From NCBI GenBank assembly GCA_934643455.1, contig CAKUBV010000003.1, positions 62,001 through 126,000 on the forward strand: a stretch of 64,000 nucleotides of DNA, written 5' to 3'. Within the stretch, counting starts at the first letter, position 1; each line of letters opens with the position of its first letter. The translations under genes and the position numbers were made by a program. The notes below the pieces were generated by a model. The model did no database searches. It saw only the letters and a program-made list of their open reading frames with translations, and was not told where the DNA came from. Shown here piece by piece: positions 7,444-16,481 of this stretch. This DNA comes from Candidatus Proelusimicrobium excrementi. Its GTDB lineage: Bacteria; Elusimicrobiota; Elusimicrobia; Elusimicrobiales; Elusimicrobiaceae.

Positions 7444-9972
7444 ATGACAGACAATCTTAACAATAATCAGCCTAATATGCAGCAGCAGGAAGTTAAAAAC
7501 GTTGATTTGTTCGGCAATATAAAACAGCGCGACGTCGGCGAAGAAATGAAAAAATCTTTCATTGATTACGCCATGAGCGTAATCGTCAGCCGCGCTCTGC
7601 CCGACGTAAGGGACGGCCTTAAACCGGTACACCGCCGCATACTTTACGCCATGCAGGAAATGGGCCTTAAATACAATAAACCTTTTAAGAAATCCGCCCG
7701 TGTGGTCGGCGACGTGCTCGGTAAATATCACCCGCACGGCGACACCGCCGTTTATGACGCGCTTGTGCGTATGGCGCAGGATTTCTCCATGAGGAAAATG
7801 CTCGTAAACGGGCAGGGAAACTTCGGTTCGGTCGACGGCGACAGCGCGGCCGCTATGAGGTACACCGAAGTCCGCCTTCAGGCTATAGCCGACGAACTTC
7901 TTGAAGATATTGATAAAGACACCGTAAAATTCGTTCCTAACTATGACGGTTCTTTGCAGGAACCTTCGGTACTGCCTGGCAAAATGCCGCAGCTTTTGGT
8001 AAACGGTTCCAACGGTATCGCCGTAGGTATGGCAACCAATATCCCTACGCATAACCTCGGCGAAATTTGCGAAGGCATTATAGCTTTGATCAAGAATCCG
8101 GCAATCACCACAAAAGAAATGATGCAAATCGTAAAAGGGCCGGATTTCCCGACTGGCGGTATTTTGCGCGGCACCAAAGGAGTGTTTGACTACTTTGAAA
8201 CCGGTAAAGGCTCCTTAAAAATACAGGCCAAGGCCGAAATAGAAGAGATGAAAGGCGGCAGGGAATCAATCATAGTTACGGAATTGCCCTATCAGGTAAA
8301 CAAAACCAATTTGATTGAAACCATAGCCGGGCTTGTCAAAGATAAAAAAATTATGGAAATTTCCGATATCCGCGACGAATCCGACCGCAGAGGTATGCGC
8401 CTTGTAATAGAACTTAAACGCGACGCAAACGGCCAAGTGGTGTTAAATCAGCTTTATAAACATACTCAGCTGCAGACTTCTTTCAGCGTAAATATGCTTG
8501 CCATCGTAGACGGCAAACCGCGTATTTTGGGCATTAAAGAAGCCATGCGCCAGTATGTAAAACACCGCCAGGAAGTTATAACAAACCGCACCCGCTTTGA
8601 TTTGAACAAAGCTTTAAAACGCGAACACGTTTTGGAAGGTTTGCTGGTCGCCATAGCCAATATGGACGAAGTCGTAAGCATAATCAGAAACTCCAAAGAC
8701 GCGGCCGAAGCAAAACTTAATTTGATGAAGCGTTTTAACTTGAGCGAAGCCCAAACCCAAGCCATTTTGGATATGAGGCTCCACCAGCTCACTCAGCTTT
8801 CTTCAATAGCTATTGAGCAGGAACAGAAAGATTTAATGGCTTTAATCAAAGAATTGCAGGATATTTTGGGATCGCCTCAACGCGTACTTGATATTATCGT
8901 GGACGAACTCAGCTCCATGAAAAAGGACTATGCCGACCCCAGAAGAACGGAAATATCCAATGAAATTTCCGATTTCTCAATTGAGGATTTAATTGAAGAG
9001 CAGGAAGTCGTTATAACGCTTTCAAACGACGGTTACGCAAAAAGAATTCCGCTTGACACTTATAAATCCCAGAACAGGGGCGGCAAGGGTATAATCGGCG
9101 GAAAAACGAAAGAAGAAGATTTTATCGAACATCTTTTCGTAACGTCCAGCCATTCCACGATACTTATGTTTACCAACAGGGGCAGAGTGTTTGCTCTTAA
9201 AGCTTTTGAGATACCCGAAGGTAACCGCCAGTCCAAAGGCAAGGCCATAGTAAACCTGCTGCAAATTACAGGGCAGGAAAAAGTTACCTCGGCCATAGCC
9301 TTCAGGGATTTTGATCCTAAAAATTCCGGCGAAACTTATCTTACGATGTGCACAAGAATGGGCACCATTAAGAGAGTTGAACTTTGTGAATTTGCAAATA
9401 TCAGAAGAACCGGCATTATAGCCATAGGGCTTGAGGAAAGCGACGTTCTCGTTTCCGTGCAGGAAACCCACGGCAAGAGCGATATTATAATCGCCACCAA
9501 GAACGGCAAATCCATAAGATTTGACGAAAACCAAGTCCGCGCCATGGGCAGAACCGCCAAAGGTGTAAGAGGCATAAAACTTGCTCAGGGCGATAATGTT
9601 ATAGGCATGGAACAGGCCGAAAGAGAAGGCGAACAGCCCGACGTCCTTTCCGTCTGTGAAAACGGTTACGGCAAACGCACCGCATTCAGCGAGTACAGAA
9701 CGCAGAACAGGGGCGGAAGCGGCGTAATCACGATTAAAACCACGCAGAGAAACGGCTGCGTCGCGGGTATCAAGCTCGTCGACGAAAGCAAAGACCTTAT
9801 GGTAATAACCGAAAAGGGCATGGCCATAAGAATCCGCTGCGAGGAAATCCGCTCCGTCGGAAGAAACGCTCAGGGAGTAAGGCTTGTCAGATTGGAAGAA
9901 AACGACAAAATCTCCCGCGTTGCGCCCGTAGTAAAAGAAGAAGAGGAAAAGACGGAAACGGAAGAAAAATAA
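7444..9972 (+). CDS. gyrA: DNA gyrase subunit A
   Basis: 842 residues. The N-terminal breakage-reunion domain has the catalytic tyrosine Y140 in MRYTEVRL. A C-terminal beta-pinwheel carries the GyrA-box QNRGGKG (near 9070) and a related QNRGGSG repeat (near 9708). The GyrA-box distinguishes gyrase from topoisomerase IV ParC. The N-terminus has about 18 extra polar residues (N/Q-rich), and the C-terminus ends in an acidic tail EEEEKTETEEK. It starts 11 bp after gyrB with AAGGAG, and a strong terminator follows. Confidence 0.97.
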   Translation: MTDNLNNNQPNMQQQEVKNVDLFGNIKQRDVGEEMKKSFIDYAMSVIVSRALPDVRDGLKPVHRRILYAMQEMGLKYNKPFKKSARVVGDVLGKYHPHGDTAVYDALVRMAQDFSMRKMLVNGQGNFGSVDGDSAAAMRYTEVRLQAIADELLEDIDKDTVKFVPNYDGSLQEPSVLPGKMPQLLVNGSNGIAVGMATNIPTHNLGEICEGIIALIKNPAITTKEMMQIVKGPDFPTGGILRGTKGVFDYFETGKGSLKIQAKAEIEEMKGGRESIIVTELPYQVNKTNLIETIAGLVKDKKIMEISDIRDESDRRGMRLVIELKRDANGQVVLNQLYKHTQLQTSFSVNMLAIVDGKPRILGIKEAMRQYVKHRQEVITNRTRFDLNKALKREHVLEGLLVAIANMDEVVSIIRNSKDAAEAKLNLMKRFNLSEAQTQAILDMRLHQLTQLSSIAIEQEQKDLMALIKELQDILGSPQRVLDIIVDELSSMKKDYADPRRTEISNEISDFSIEDLIEEQEVVITLSNDGYAKRIPLDTYKSQNRGGKGIIGGKTKEEDFIEHLFVTSSHSTILMFTNRGRVFALKAFEIPEGNRQSKGKAIVNLLQITGQEKVTSAIAFRDFDPKNSGETYLTMCTRMGTIKRVELCEFANIRRTGIIAIGLEESDVLVSVQETHGKSDIIIATKNGKSIRFDENQVRAMGRTAKGVRGIKLAQGDNVIGMEQAEREGEQPDVLSVCENGYGKRTAFSEYRTQNRGGSGVITIKTTQRNGCVAGIKLVDESKDLMVITEKGMAIRIRCEEIRSVGRNAQGVRLVRLEENDKISRVAPVVKEEEEKTETEEK

Positions 9973-9994
9973 ATTTAACCTAGCTGGTTAAGTG

Positions 9995-10025
9995 AAAGCC
10001 CCGGCAAAAACCGGGGCTTTTTATT
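9995..10025 (+). terminator. Intrinsic terminator after gyrA
   Basis: Perfect 10-bp stem AAAGCCCCGG / CCGGGGCTTT with a CAAAAA loop, followed by TTATTTG. It ends the dnaA-gyrA gene block before the convergent trpB. Confidence 0.9.
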
Positions 10026-10048
10026 TGTTGAATTTTTGTCCGGCTGAT

Positions 10049-11242
10049 TTATATTTCCGTTCTGTAATGCTCGGTTATAAAATCTATGTCTTTATCGCCG
10101 CGCCCTGATAAATTTACCAAAATATTTTTATCTTCCGGCATAAGTTTTGCCAGTTTTAAGGCGTAAGCCACGGCGTGCGCGCTTTCAAGTGCGGGGATAA
10201 TGCCGTCGCTTTTGCAAAGAGCGTAAAAAGCTTTTAAAGCTTCTTCGTCGGTTACGGCGTCATATTTTACCCGGCCGGAAGCTTTTAAATATGCGTGTTC
10301 CGGGCCTATGGCGGGGTAGTCCAAACCGCTGGCTATGGAATATACTTTCGCGGGGGAACCGTCGTCATTTTGTAAAACAAGGGATTTAAATCCATGTAAA
10401 ACGCCGTCTTTGCCGTAACAGGCGGTGGCCGCGTGCTGCCCTAAAGCGCAGCCCTTTCCCAAAGGTTCAACGCCGTAAAGTTTTACGGAGTTGTCGTTTA
10501 AAAAAGCAGAAAATATCCCTATTGCGTTGCTCCCCCCGCCGACGCAGGCCGCGACGGCGTCGGGCAGGCGGCCGGTAAGTTCAAACATTTGTTCTTTGGC
10601 TTCCGCGCCTATTATACTTTGAAAATCCCTTACCATACTTGGAAAAGGATGCGGCCCTACAACTGAACCTATGCAGTAAAGAGTATTATCCAAATCCCGC
10701 ATATAAGCCTGAAACGCGCTGTCCACAGCTTCTTTTAAAGATTTTTGGCCGAAAGTTACCGGCACTATTTTTGCGCCGAGAAGCTTCATTCTTATTACGT
10801 TGGGGCGTTCTTTTTTTATATCCGTTTCACCCATGTGAATTTCGCATTCAAGGCCGAAATATGCGGCCGCGGTAGCCAAAGCCACGCCGTGCTGCCCCGC
10901 GCCGGTTTCGGCAAGGAGCTTCTTTTTGCCAAGCTTTTTTGCGAGCAGAGCCTCCCCCATACAATGATTTAATTTATGCGCGCCGGTGTGGTTTAAATCC
11001 TCTCGTTTAAGGTAAATCTTTGCGCCGCCGGTTATTTTGTTAAGCCCTTTTGCCAATGTTACCGGCGTTGGGCGGCCCTGATAGTGTTTGCGTATATAAG
11101 AAAGTTCTTTGATAAACTCTTCGCTGTTTTTAAGTTCTTTATAAACCGCGGCGATTTTATCGGTTTCTTTTTTAAGTCCCGCCGATATAAAAGAACCGCC
11201 ATACGTCCCGAAGAAGCCCTCTTCGTTTAAATTGTTGTTCAT
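10049..11242 (-). CDS. trpB: Tryptophan synthase beta chain
   Basis: 397 residues, normal for TrpB1-type. It condenses indole with serine to give tryptophan, using PLP. The PLP lysine is K90 in HTGAHKLNH, the catalytic glutamate E112 is in LLAETGAGQHG, and the phosphate loop is GGGSNAIGIF. AGAGGAT precedes the ATG. No trpA or other trp gene adjoins it, so it may act on imported or salvaged indole unless trpA is elsewhere. The protein contains no tryptophan residue, which suits an enzyme made when Trp is scarce. A Trp-codon leader peptide and attenuator lie directly upstream. Confidence 0.93.
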   Translation of the reverse strand: MNNNLNEEGFFGTYGGSFISAGLKKETDKIAAVYKELKNSEEFIKELSYIRKHYQGRPTPVTLAKGLNKITGGAKIYLKREDLNHTGAHKLNHCMGEALLAKKLGKKKLLAETGAGQHGVALATAAAYFGLECEIHMGETDIKKERPNVIRMKLLGAKIVPVTFGQKSLKEAVDSAFQAYMRDLDNTLYCIGSVVGPHPFPSMVRDFQSIIGAEAKEQMFELTGRLPDAVAACVGGGSNAIGIFSAFLNDNSVKLYGVEPLGKGCALGQHAATACYGKDGVLHGFKSLVLQNDDGSPAKVYSIASGLDYPAIGPEHAYLKASGRVKYDAVTDEEALKAFYALCKSDGIIPALESAHAVAYALKLAKLMPEDKNILVNLSGRGDKDIDFITEHYRTEI

Positions 11243-11270
11243 AATATCCTCTGTTTTTAAAATGTAAGTA

Positions 11271-11293
11271 AAGCCGCGTTACGGATGCGGCGT
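11271..11293 (-). promoter_or_regulatory. Second stem-loop in the trpB leader
   Basis: On the minus strand GCCGC (11291-11287) can pair with GCGGC (11277-11273), just upstream of the trpB Shine-Dalgarno. The same GCGGC could instead pair with the GCCGC in the 3' arm of the upstream terminator. It may thus be an alternative (antiterminator) pairing partner. This is inference from complementarity only. Confidence 0.35.
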
Positions 11294-11323
11294 AAGAAAA
11301 ATACGGAATATAGGCGTTAAATT

Positions 11324-11350
11324 AAAAAATAAGCGGCGCTCAGCGCCACC
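11324..11350 (-). terminator. Trp attenuator: intrinsic terminator overlapping the leader Trp codons
   Basis: The minus-strand RNA forms an 8-bp stem GGUGGCGC / GCGCCGCU (two G-U pairs) with loop UGA, followed by UAUUUUUUAAUUU. The 5' arm contains the two UGG Trp codons of the leader peptide, and the loop is its stop codon. A ribosome stalled at the Trp codons would mask the 5' arm and block the terminator. Efficient translation and release would let it form. This is a simple two-state attenuator read directly from sequence; function is inferred. Confidence 0.75.
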
Positions 11351-11405
11351 AGAGGATGGTGTTGAAAGAAGAAAAATGATTTTGTTTGGCAAATAATTCT
11401 TCCAT
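11340..11405 (-). CDS. trpL: trpB leader peptide (21 residues, tandem Trp)
   Basis: A short frame ATG...TGA that begins MEELFAKQNHF and ends ILWWR, so two adjacent Trp codons and an Arg precede the stop, as in the trp leader peptide of E. coli (which contains WWR). It lies 97 bp upstream of trpB on the same strand. No Shine-Dalgarno is visible. An extended -10 element TGCTATATT (minus, 11420-11412) ends 6 nt before the ATG, so the transcript may be leaderless. The -35 is poor. The tandem Trp codons at this location are very unlikely by chance. Confidence 0.75.
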   Translation of the reverse strand: MEELFAKQNHFSSFNTILWWR

Positions 11406-11568
11406 AATAAAAATATAGCATTTTTGCTTTTTTTGAACAGCGTCCAAACGAATATTGATTTAAAGACAAAAAAAATTTAAAGTTACTTTAACAAGCCGGT
11501 GCTTTAAGCTTTTTTATTTGATAAAATCTATATAATAGACGTAAAATTTAATGATTTCGGGATGAATT
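11406..11568. promoter_or_regulatory. trpL/nusB divergent promoter region
   Basis: On the minus strand TGCTATATT (11420-11412) is the likely -10 for trpL-trpB. On the plus strand TATAAT (11531-11536) lies 32 nt before the nusB start and is its likely -10; no good -35 was found for either. The rest is AT-rich without an open frame or RNA gene. Confidence 0.5.
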
Positions 11569-11988
11569 ATGAGCAAAAGACGCCTTGCCAGAGAGTATGC
11601 CTTGCAAACGCTTTACTATTATGATACGGGGAAGTTTTCAAAAGACGACAGCACAATGTTTGTAAACGGTTTTTATGACAATTTGGATGAAGACACATTC
11701 GCTTTTTGCAAAGATCTGGCTTTGGGCGCAATAGCCAATTTGCCCGAAATAGACAAAATTTTGTCTTCAAGAGCCAAAAATTGGGCCGTGGACAGAATGT
11801 CCGCGGTGGACCGCTCTATACTGCGTATGTCCACTTACGAAATTGCTTTCAGCAAAGACAATGCCCCTATCCCGGCCATTATCGACGAAGCTATAGAATT
11901 GGCTAAAAAATACTCCACGGAAAATTCCGGCAAGTTTATCAACGGTCTTCTTGACCAAATAAAAACAGAGCGCAAACATGGAAATTAA
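11569..11988 (+). CDS. nusB: Transcription antitermination protein NusB
   Basis: 139 residues, all-helical family length. It begins MSKRRLAREYALQTLYYYD and has the conserved ILRMSTYEI and IDEAIELAKKYSTENSGKFINGLLD stretches. NusB works with NusE/S10 in rRNA antitermination. GGGATGAATT before the ATG is a weak ribosome-binding site. The end overlaps ligA by 11 bp. Confidence 0.93.
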   Translation: MSKRRLAREYALQTLYYYDTGKFSKDDSTMFVNGFYDNLDEDTFAFCKDLALGAIANLPEIDKILSSRAKNWAVDRMSAVDRSILRMSTYEIAFSKDNAPIPAIIDEAIELAKKYSTENSGKFINGLLDQIKTERKHGN

Positions 11989-13960
11989 GCAGGAAATCGA
12001 CCGCTTAAAAAAACTTATCGCTTACCATAACAGCCGCTATTACGATTTGGATTCGCCGGAAATACCGGATTATGAGTATGACAAACTTTACGCGCGCTTA
12101 AAAGAGCTTGAAGAACAAAACCCTCAATTTATCACGGCCGACAGCCCCACACGTAAAATAGGCGGAAGGGCGGCTTCCGCTTTTGCGCCTTATAAACATC
12201 TTGCGCCGATGATGTCCTTGGATAATACCTATAACGCCGGGGAAATAAGAGAATGGTACGATAAAACGGTATCGGCCTTAGGCGACCGCAGTTTTGAAAT
12301 GGTTGTGGAAACGAAGATAGACGGGGTTTCCTGTTCCCTTACTTATCAGGACGGAGCTTTGATAACCGCCGCCACCAGAGGCGACGGAAAAACTGGGGAA
12401 GACGTTACCGCCAATATAAAAACCGTAAAATGCATACCGCAAAAACTTGCCTGCCCCATAAGCGGCCTTTTGGAAATACGAGGGGAAGTTTTTATCGGCA
12501 AAGAAGATTTAATAAAATTAAACGAACGCCAGCAGGAAGAGGGCCTTGTCCCTTTTGCCAACGCGCGCAACGCCGCCGCCGGTTCAATAAGGCAGAAAGA
12601 TCCCGCCGTAACGGCTTTGCGGCCTTTAAGTTTTTACGCGCACAGCTACGGCTGGGGCGATATCGGCGCGGAAAGTTTTACCGATTTTATCAACAAATGC
12701 CGGGAATGCGGCCTGCCGGTTTCCCCCGTCAGAAAAGTTTTTACAGATATAGAGGAAGTTATAAAGTTTTATGAGGATTTTTCCAAAGAACTGCATACTC
12801 TTCCTTATGACGCCGACGGGCTGGTAATAAAAGTAAACTCTTTTGAACTTCAAAGAAAATTGGGCTTTACGGCAAAAAGTCCGCGCTGGGCGGAAGCTTT
12901 CAAATATCCGGCCCAACAGTGCGAAACGGTTATAAAAAACATAAATTTTTCAGTGGGGCGCACCGGCGTTGTTACGCCCGTGGCGGAACTTGAACCCGTC
13001 AAATGCGCCGGAGTTGTAATATCATCCGCAACTTTGCATAATTTTGACGAAATCGCCCGTTTGGGCGTTAAAACAGGCGACAGCGTTATCGTGGAAAGGG
13101 CCGGGGAAGTAATCCCCAAAGTCGTAAGGGTTGTAAAAAGCCCGTTAAACGCCAAAGCCGTTTTAGAACCTAAAATTTGCCCGGTTTGCTCGGGCGTTCT
13201 TATCAGGGAAGAAGATGAAGTCGCCCTGCGCTGTATAAACCCCAACTGCCCGGCCCAAATTAAAGCCAGGGTTCAGCATTATGCTTCCCGCGAGGCTATG
13301 GATATAGACGGCTTGGGCGAAATTGCGGTGGATCAGCTTGTAAGATTCGGAGCGATTAAAAAACTTTCGGATATTTACAATCTTACTTTGTTTGATTTAA
13401 TGGCTTTAAACGCTTTCGGCGATAAAAAAGCCGATAATTTGTTGAACGCGATAGAAACTTCCAAGAAAAGGCCTTTGGGTAAATTTATTTACGCTTTGGG
13501 GATAAGGCACGTCGGCGCGAAAACGGCCGATTTGCTGGCTTCGGCATTCGGTACGGCCGAAAAGCTTGCTTCCGCGGCTTTGCCCGACTTGGAAAGGATA
13601 GAGGAAATCGGCCCGGTTATAGCCAAGACGATATATGATTTCTTCGCTTCGGAAGAAGTTAAAAAGGAACTTAATTCTTTCCGCCTTTACGGAGTAAATC
13701 CCTTGCCGGCCCCGGCGAAAAAAGAGGGCGGCCCTTTAAGCGGAAAAACTTTCGTTTTTACCGGGGAACTCAAAACAATGTCCCGCACGGAAGCGGAAGC
13801 ATTGGCCAAAGCCAATGGAGCTAAAACTTCCGGCTCGGTTTCTTCAAAGACTTATGCCGTGGTGGCCGGCGCGGAAGCCGGAAGCAAGTTAAAAAAAGCT
13901 GAGTCTTTGGGAATAAAAATCATGAGCGAAGAAGATTTTTTGGCTTTGCTTAAAAACTGA
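11978..13960 (+). CDS. ligA: NAD-dependent DNA ligase
   Basis: 660 residues, the normal LigA length. Domains in order: Ia (YYDLDSPEIPDYEYD), the adenylation domain with nucleotidyl lysine K113 in ETKIDGVS, the OB fold, a four-Cys zinc finger (CPVCSG and CINPNCP), helix-hairpin-helix repeats, and a C-terminal BRCT domain (SGKTFVFTGELKTMSRTEAE onward). It seals nicks in replication and repair using NAD+. It overlaps nusB by 11 bp, so expression is probably coupled. Confidence 0.97.
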   Translation: MEIKQEIDRLKKLIAYHNSRYYDLDSPEIPDYEYDKLYARLKELEEQNPQFITADSPTRKIGGRAASAFAPYKHLAPMMSLDNTYNAGEIREWYDKTVSALGDRSFEMVVETKIDGVSCSLTYQDGALITAATRGDGKTGEDVTANIKTVKCIPQKLACPISGLLEIRGEVFIGKEDLIKLNERQQEEGLVPFANARNAAAGSIRQKDPAVTALRPLSFYAHSYGWGDIGAESFTDFINKCRECGLPVSPVRKVFTDIEEVIKFYEDFSKELHTLPYDADGLVIKVNSFELQRKLGFTAKSPRWAEAFKYPAQQCETVIKNINFSVGRTGVVTPVAELEPVKCAGVVISSATLHNFDEIARLGVKTGDSVIVERAGEVIPKVVRVVKSPLNAKAVLEPKICPVCSGVLIREEDEVALRCINPNCPAQIKARVQHYASREAMDIDGLGEIAVDQLVRFGAIKKLSDIYNLTLFDLMALNAFGDKKADNLLNAIETSKKRPLGKFIYALGIRHVGAKTADLLASAFGTAEKLASAALPDLERIEEIGPVIAKTIYDFFASEEVKKELNSFRLYGVNPLPAPAKKEGGPLSGKTFVFTGELKTMSRTEAEALAKANGAKTSGSVSSKTYAVVAGAEAGSKLKKAESLGIKIMSEEDFLALLKN

Positions 13961-14084
13961 AAAAGTAAAATTCGGTTTTGTTCCGCATACAGAACGTTTT
14001 TGCCAAATCTATAATTCCAAAAGGCTTCTTACTTTTGTATAATATATACAGTAGTAAAGATTCTACGGCAAGAGTAAAGGAAAT
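13961..14084 (+). promoter_or_regulatory. glmU upstream region
   Basis: 124 bp. TATAAT at 14038-14043 lies 41 nt before the glmU ATG and is its likely -10. AAAGGAAAT directly precedes the start. No convincing terminator for ligA was seen. Confidence 0.45.
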
Positions 14085-15479
14085 ATGGTAGCCAAAAAAA
14101 ATCTGTGCGTGCTTATACTCGCAGGGGGTAAAGGCACGAGAATGAAGTCTTCCCTTCCCAAACCGTTGCATAATATTTGCGGCGGGCCCATACTTTCGCA
14201 TATACTTAAAACGGCGCAGAAACTTAAACCCGCCGCGATAGGCGTGCTTACGGGGCATCAATCCGAATTTTTAAAACAAACTGTTAAAGACAATCTTAAC
14301 AACTGGGGCATAAAAACCCCGGTGGAATTTTTGTTTCAAAAAGAACTTACCGGCAGCGGTACGGCGGCTAAAGATTCCGTCCCTTTTATAAAAAAATACG
14401 ATAGGGTTTTAATCCTTGCCGGGGACGCGCCTTTGGTTAAAGCGGATACTCTTAAGAATTTGATTAAAACCCATGAAGCCAAAAAAGCTTCCTGTACGGT
14501 TTTTACCGTTACCGTTGATAATCCTTACGGTTACGGGCGCATAATCAAAGCGGAAGACGGTTCTTTCAAAAAAATAGTGGAACAAAGCGAAGCCGACGCC
14601 GAAACCGCGGCGGTAAAAGAAGTAAATTCCGGCATGTATGTTTTTGATACGGCCCCGCTTATAAAAATGCTTGCGCTGCTGCGTCCGCAGGGCGTTAAGA
14701 AGGAATATTATCTTACCGACACTCTTGGCTTTTTAAAGCAGAATTCTTACGGGGTGGAGGTTTTTAATGCGGAGGATTTTACTGAAGCTATGGGCATAAA
14801 TTCCAAGAAACAGCTTGCCGAGGCCGCAAAAATAATGCGCGCCAAAATCAACGGTAAATTTATGGAAGAAGGCGTAACTTTCATTAATCCGGAAGTTACT
14901 TATATTGACCCGGAAGTCAAAATCGGCGCGGACAGTACGGTTTATCCGAACTGCCACATACAGGGCAAAACAGTAATAGGCGAAAACTGCGTAATCGGCC
15001 CGGACTGCTGGATAGAAAATTCCAAAATAGAAGACGGGGCCGTTATAAAAAGCGGCAGTTATATTACGGATTCTTCCGTCGGCAAAAATTGCCAGGTGGG
15101 GCCTTACGCCCATTTAAGGCCTATGGCCGTTTTGAAAGAAGGCTCTAAAGTGGGGAATTACGTGGAAATTAAAAAAGCCGTAATAGGCAAAGGCTCAAAA
15201 GTTTCCCACCTTACTTATATAGGCGATACCGATATGGGCGCAAAAGTCAATATCGGCGCCGGGACCATCACTTGCAATTACGACGGCGTAAACAAATTTA
15301 AAACCGTCATAGGCGATGAAGTTTTTGTAGGTTCCAATACGAATTTTGTTGCACCCGTTAAAATAGGCCGCGGCGCAAAAATCGGCGCGGGCTCCACGAT
15401 AACGGAAGACGTCCCTTCCGCGGTTTTGGCAATTGCCAGGGCCAGGCAGGTAAATTTAAACAAAAAGAAAGGAAAATAA
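14085..15479 (+). CDS. glmU: Bifunctional GlmU (GlcN-1-P acetyltransferase / UDP-GlcNAc pyrophosphorylase)
   Basis: 464 residues, the usual bifunctional length. The N-terminal nucleotidyltransferase has LAGGKGTRMKSSLPKPLH. The C-terminal left-handed beta-helix has hexapeptide repeats (IGENCVIGPDCWIEN, VGNYVEIKKAVIGKGSKV) and the acetyltransferase motif HLTYIGDTDMG with NYDGVNKFKTVIGD. It makes UDP-GlcNAc for peptidoglycan and lipid A. prs follows 3 bp later. Confidence 0.97.
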   Translation: MVAKKNLCVLILAGGKGTRMKSSLPKPLHNICGGPILSHILKTAQKLKPAAIGVLTGHQSEFLKQTVKDNLNNWGIKTPVEFLFQKELTGSGTAAKDSVPFIKKYDRVLILAGDAPLVKADTLKNLIKTHEAKKASCTVFTVTVDNPYGYGRIIKAEDGSFKKIVEQSEADAETAAVKEVNSGMYVFDTAPLIKMLALLRPQGVKKEYYLTDTLGFLKQNSYGVEVFNAEDFTEAMGINSKKQLAEAAKIMRAKINGKFMEEGVTFINPEVTYIDPEVKIGADSTVYPNCHIQGKTVIGENCVIGPDCWIENSKIEDGAVIKSGSYITDSSVGKNCQVGPYAHLRPMAVLKEGSKVGNYVEIKKAVIGKGSKVSHLTYIGDTDMGAKVNIGAGTITCNYDGVNKFKTVIGDEVFVGSNTNFVAPVKIGRGAKIGAGSTITEDVPSAVLAIARARQVNLNKKKGK

Positions 15480-15482
15480 AAA

Positions 15483-16433
15483 ATGATACGTTGCCAATGT
15501 TCCAGAGATTTAAAGGTTTTTACCTGTAATGCCAACAGGGCTTTGTCCGAGAAGATCGCCAAGCATTTGGGCAAGGAATTGGGCGCTTTGCGCGTTGACA
15601 GATTCGCCGACGGCGAAGTCGATGTGCAAATCTTGGAAAGCGTACGCGGCGCGGATTGCTATATAATTCAGCCGACGTGCTCCCCCGCCAATGAAAATCT
15701 CATGGAACTGCTCGTCGCCATTGACGCGATGCGCCGCGCCAGCGCGGGCCGCATAACGGCGGTTATACCGTATTTCGGATATGCCCGCGCGGACAGGAAA
15801 AGCAATCCCCGCGTGCCTATAACGGCAAAACTGGTTTCCAACCTTATAGCTATGGCGGGCGCGGACAGAGTGATGTCCATGGATTTGCACGCAGGCCAGA
15901 TTCAGGGCTTTTTTGATATCCCGGTTGACCACCTTAGGGCCAGAGGCGTGTTTTTGGAATATTTCCTTAAAAACAAACCTAAAGATTTAGTTATAGTTTC
16001 ACCCGACGTAGGCGGCGTGGAACGGGCGAGAAAATTCGCCGCTAAAATGGAGGCCGGCCTTGTTATTATAGACAAACGCCGCCCCAAAAAGAACGAAGCC
16101 GTCGTTTACAACGTAATCGGCGACGTAAAAGACAAAACGGTAATTATAGTTGACGATATCGTCGATACGGCCGGTACGCTTTCCGCCGTAGCCAACAAAG
16201 TTAAAGAAAACGGCGCGAAGAAAATCTATGCGGTATGCACGCACGGCGTACTTTCAAGGGACGGCGTTGACAAAGTGGATCATTCCGCAATAGAAAAATT
16301 ATTCATTACCGACACTTTGCCGGAAAAGCGCAAAGCCAGCGATAAAATTCAGGTGCTGAGCATAGCCCATATTTTCGCCGACGCGATAAAGCGCAATCAT
16401 GACGGCAGTTCTATAAGCGAGATGTTCAAATAA
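15483..16433 (+). CDS. prs: Ribose-phosphate pyrophosphokinase
   Basis: 316 residues, standard length. It makes PRPP from ribose-5-phosphate and ATP. The PRPP-binding loop VIIVDDIVDTAGTL and the metal-binding signature DLHAGQIQGFFDIPVDHL are present. The gene sits in the common glmU-prs-rplY-pth order. Start ATGATACGT follows GGAAAATAAAAA. Confidence 0.97.
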   Translation: MIRCQCSRDLKVFTCNANRALSEKIAKHLGKELGALRVDRFADGEVDVQILESVRGADCYIIQPTCSPANENLMELLVAIDAMRRASAGRITAVIPYFGYARADRKSNPRVPITAKLVSNLIAMAGADRVMSMDLHAGQIQGFFDIPVDHLRARGVFLEYFLKNKPKDLVIVSPDVGGVERARKFAAKMEAGLVIIDKRRPKKNEAVVYNVIGDVKDKTVIIVDDIVDTAGTLSAVANKVKENGAKKIYAVCTHGVLSRDGVDKVDHSAIEKLFITDTLPEKRKASDKIQVLSIAHIFADAIKRNHDGSSISEMFK

Positions 16434-16481
16434 ACGAAGTAAAGATTTCAAATAAACAACAGAAGTTGGAGGAAGTAACAA

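Noticed and set aside
7429..8127. A 232-codon open frame antisense to gyrA, and similar long antisense frames in dnaN (3633-4283) and in the TPR gene (25828-26475)
   Set aside because: They lie wholly opposite well-recognised or clearly coding genes, match no family and have no ribosome-binding site. Codon bias of the real strand explains them.
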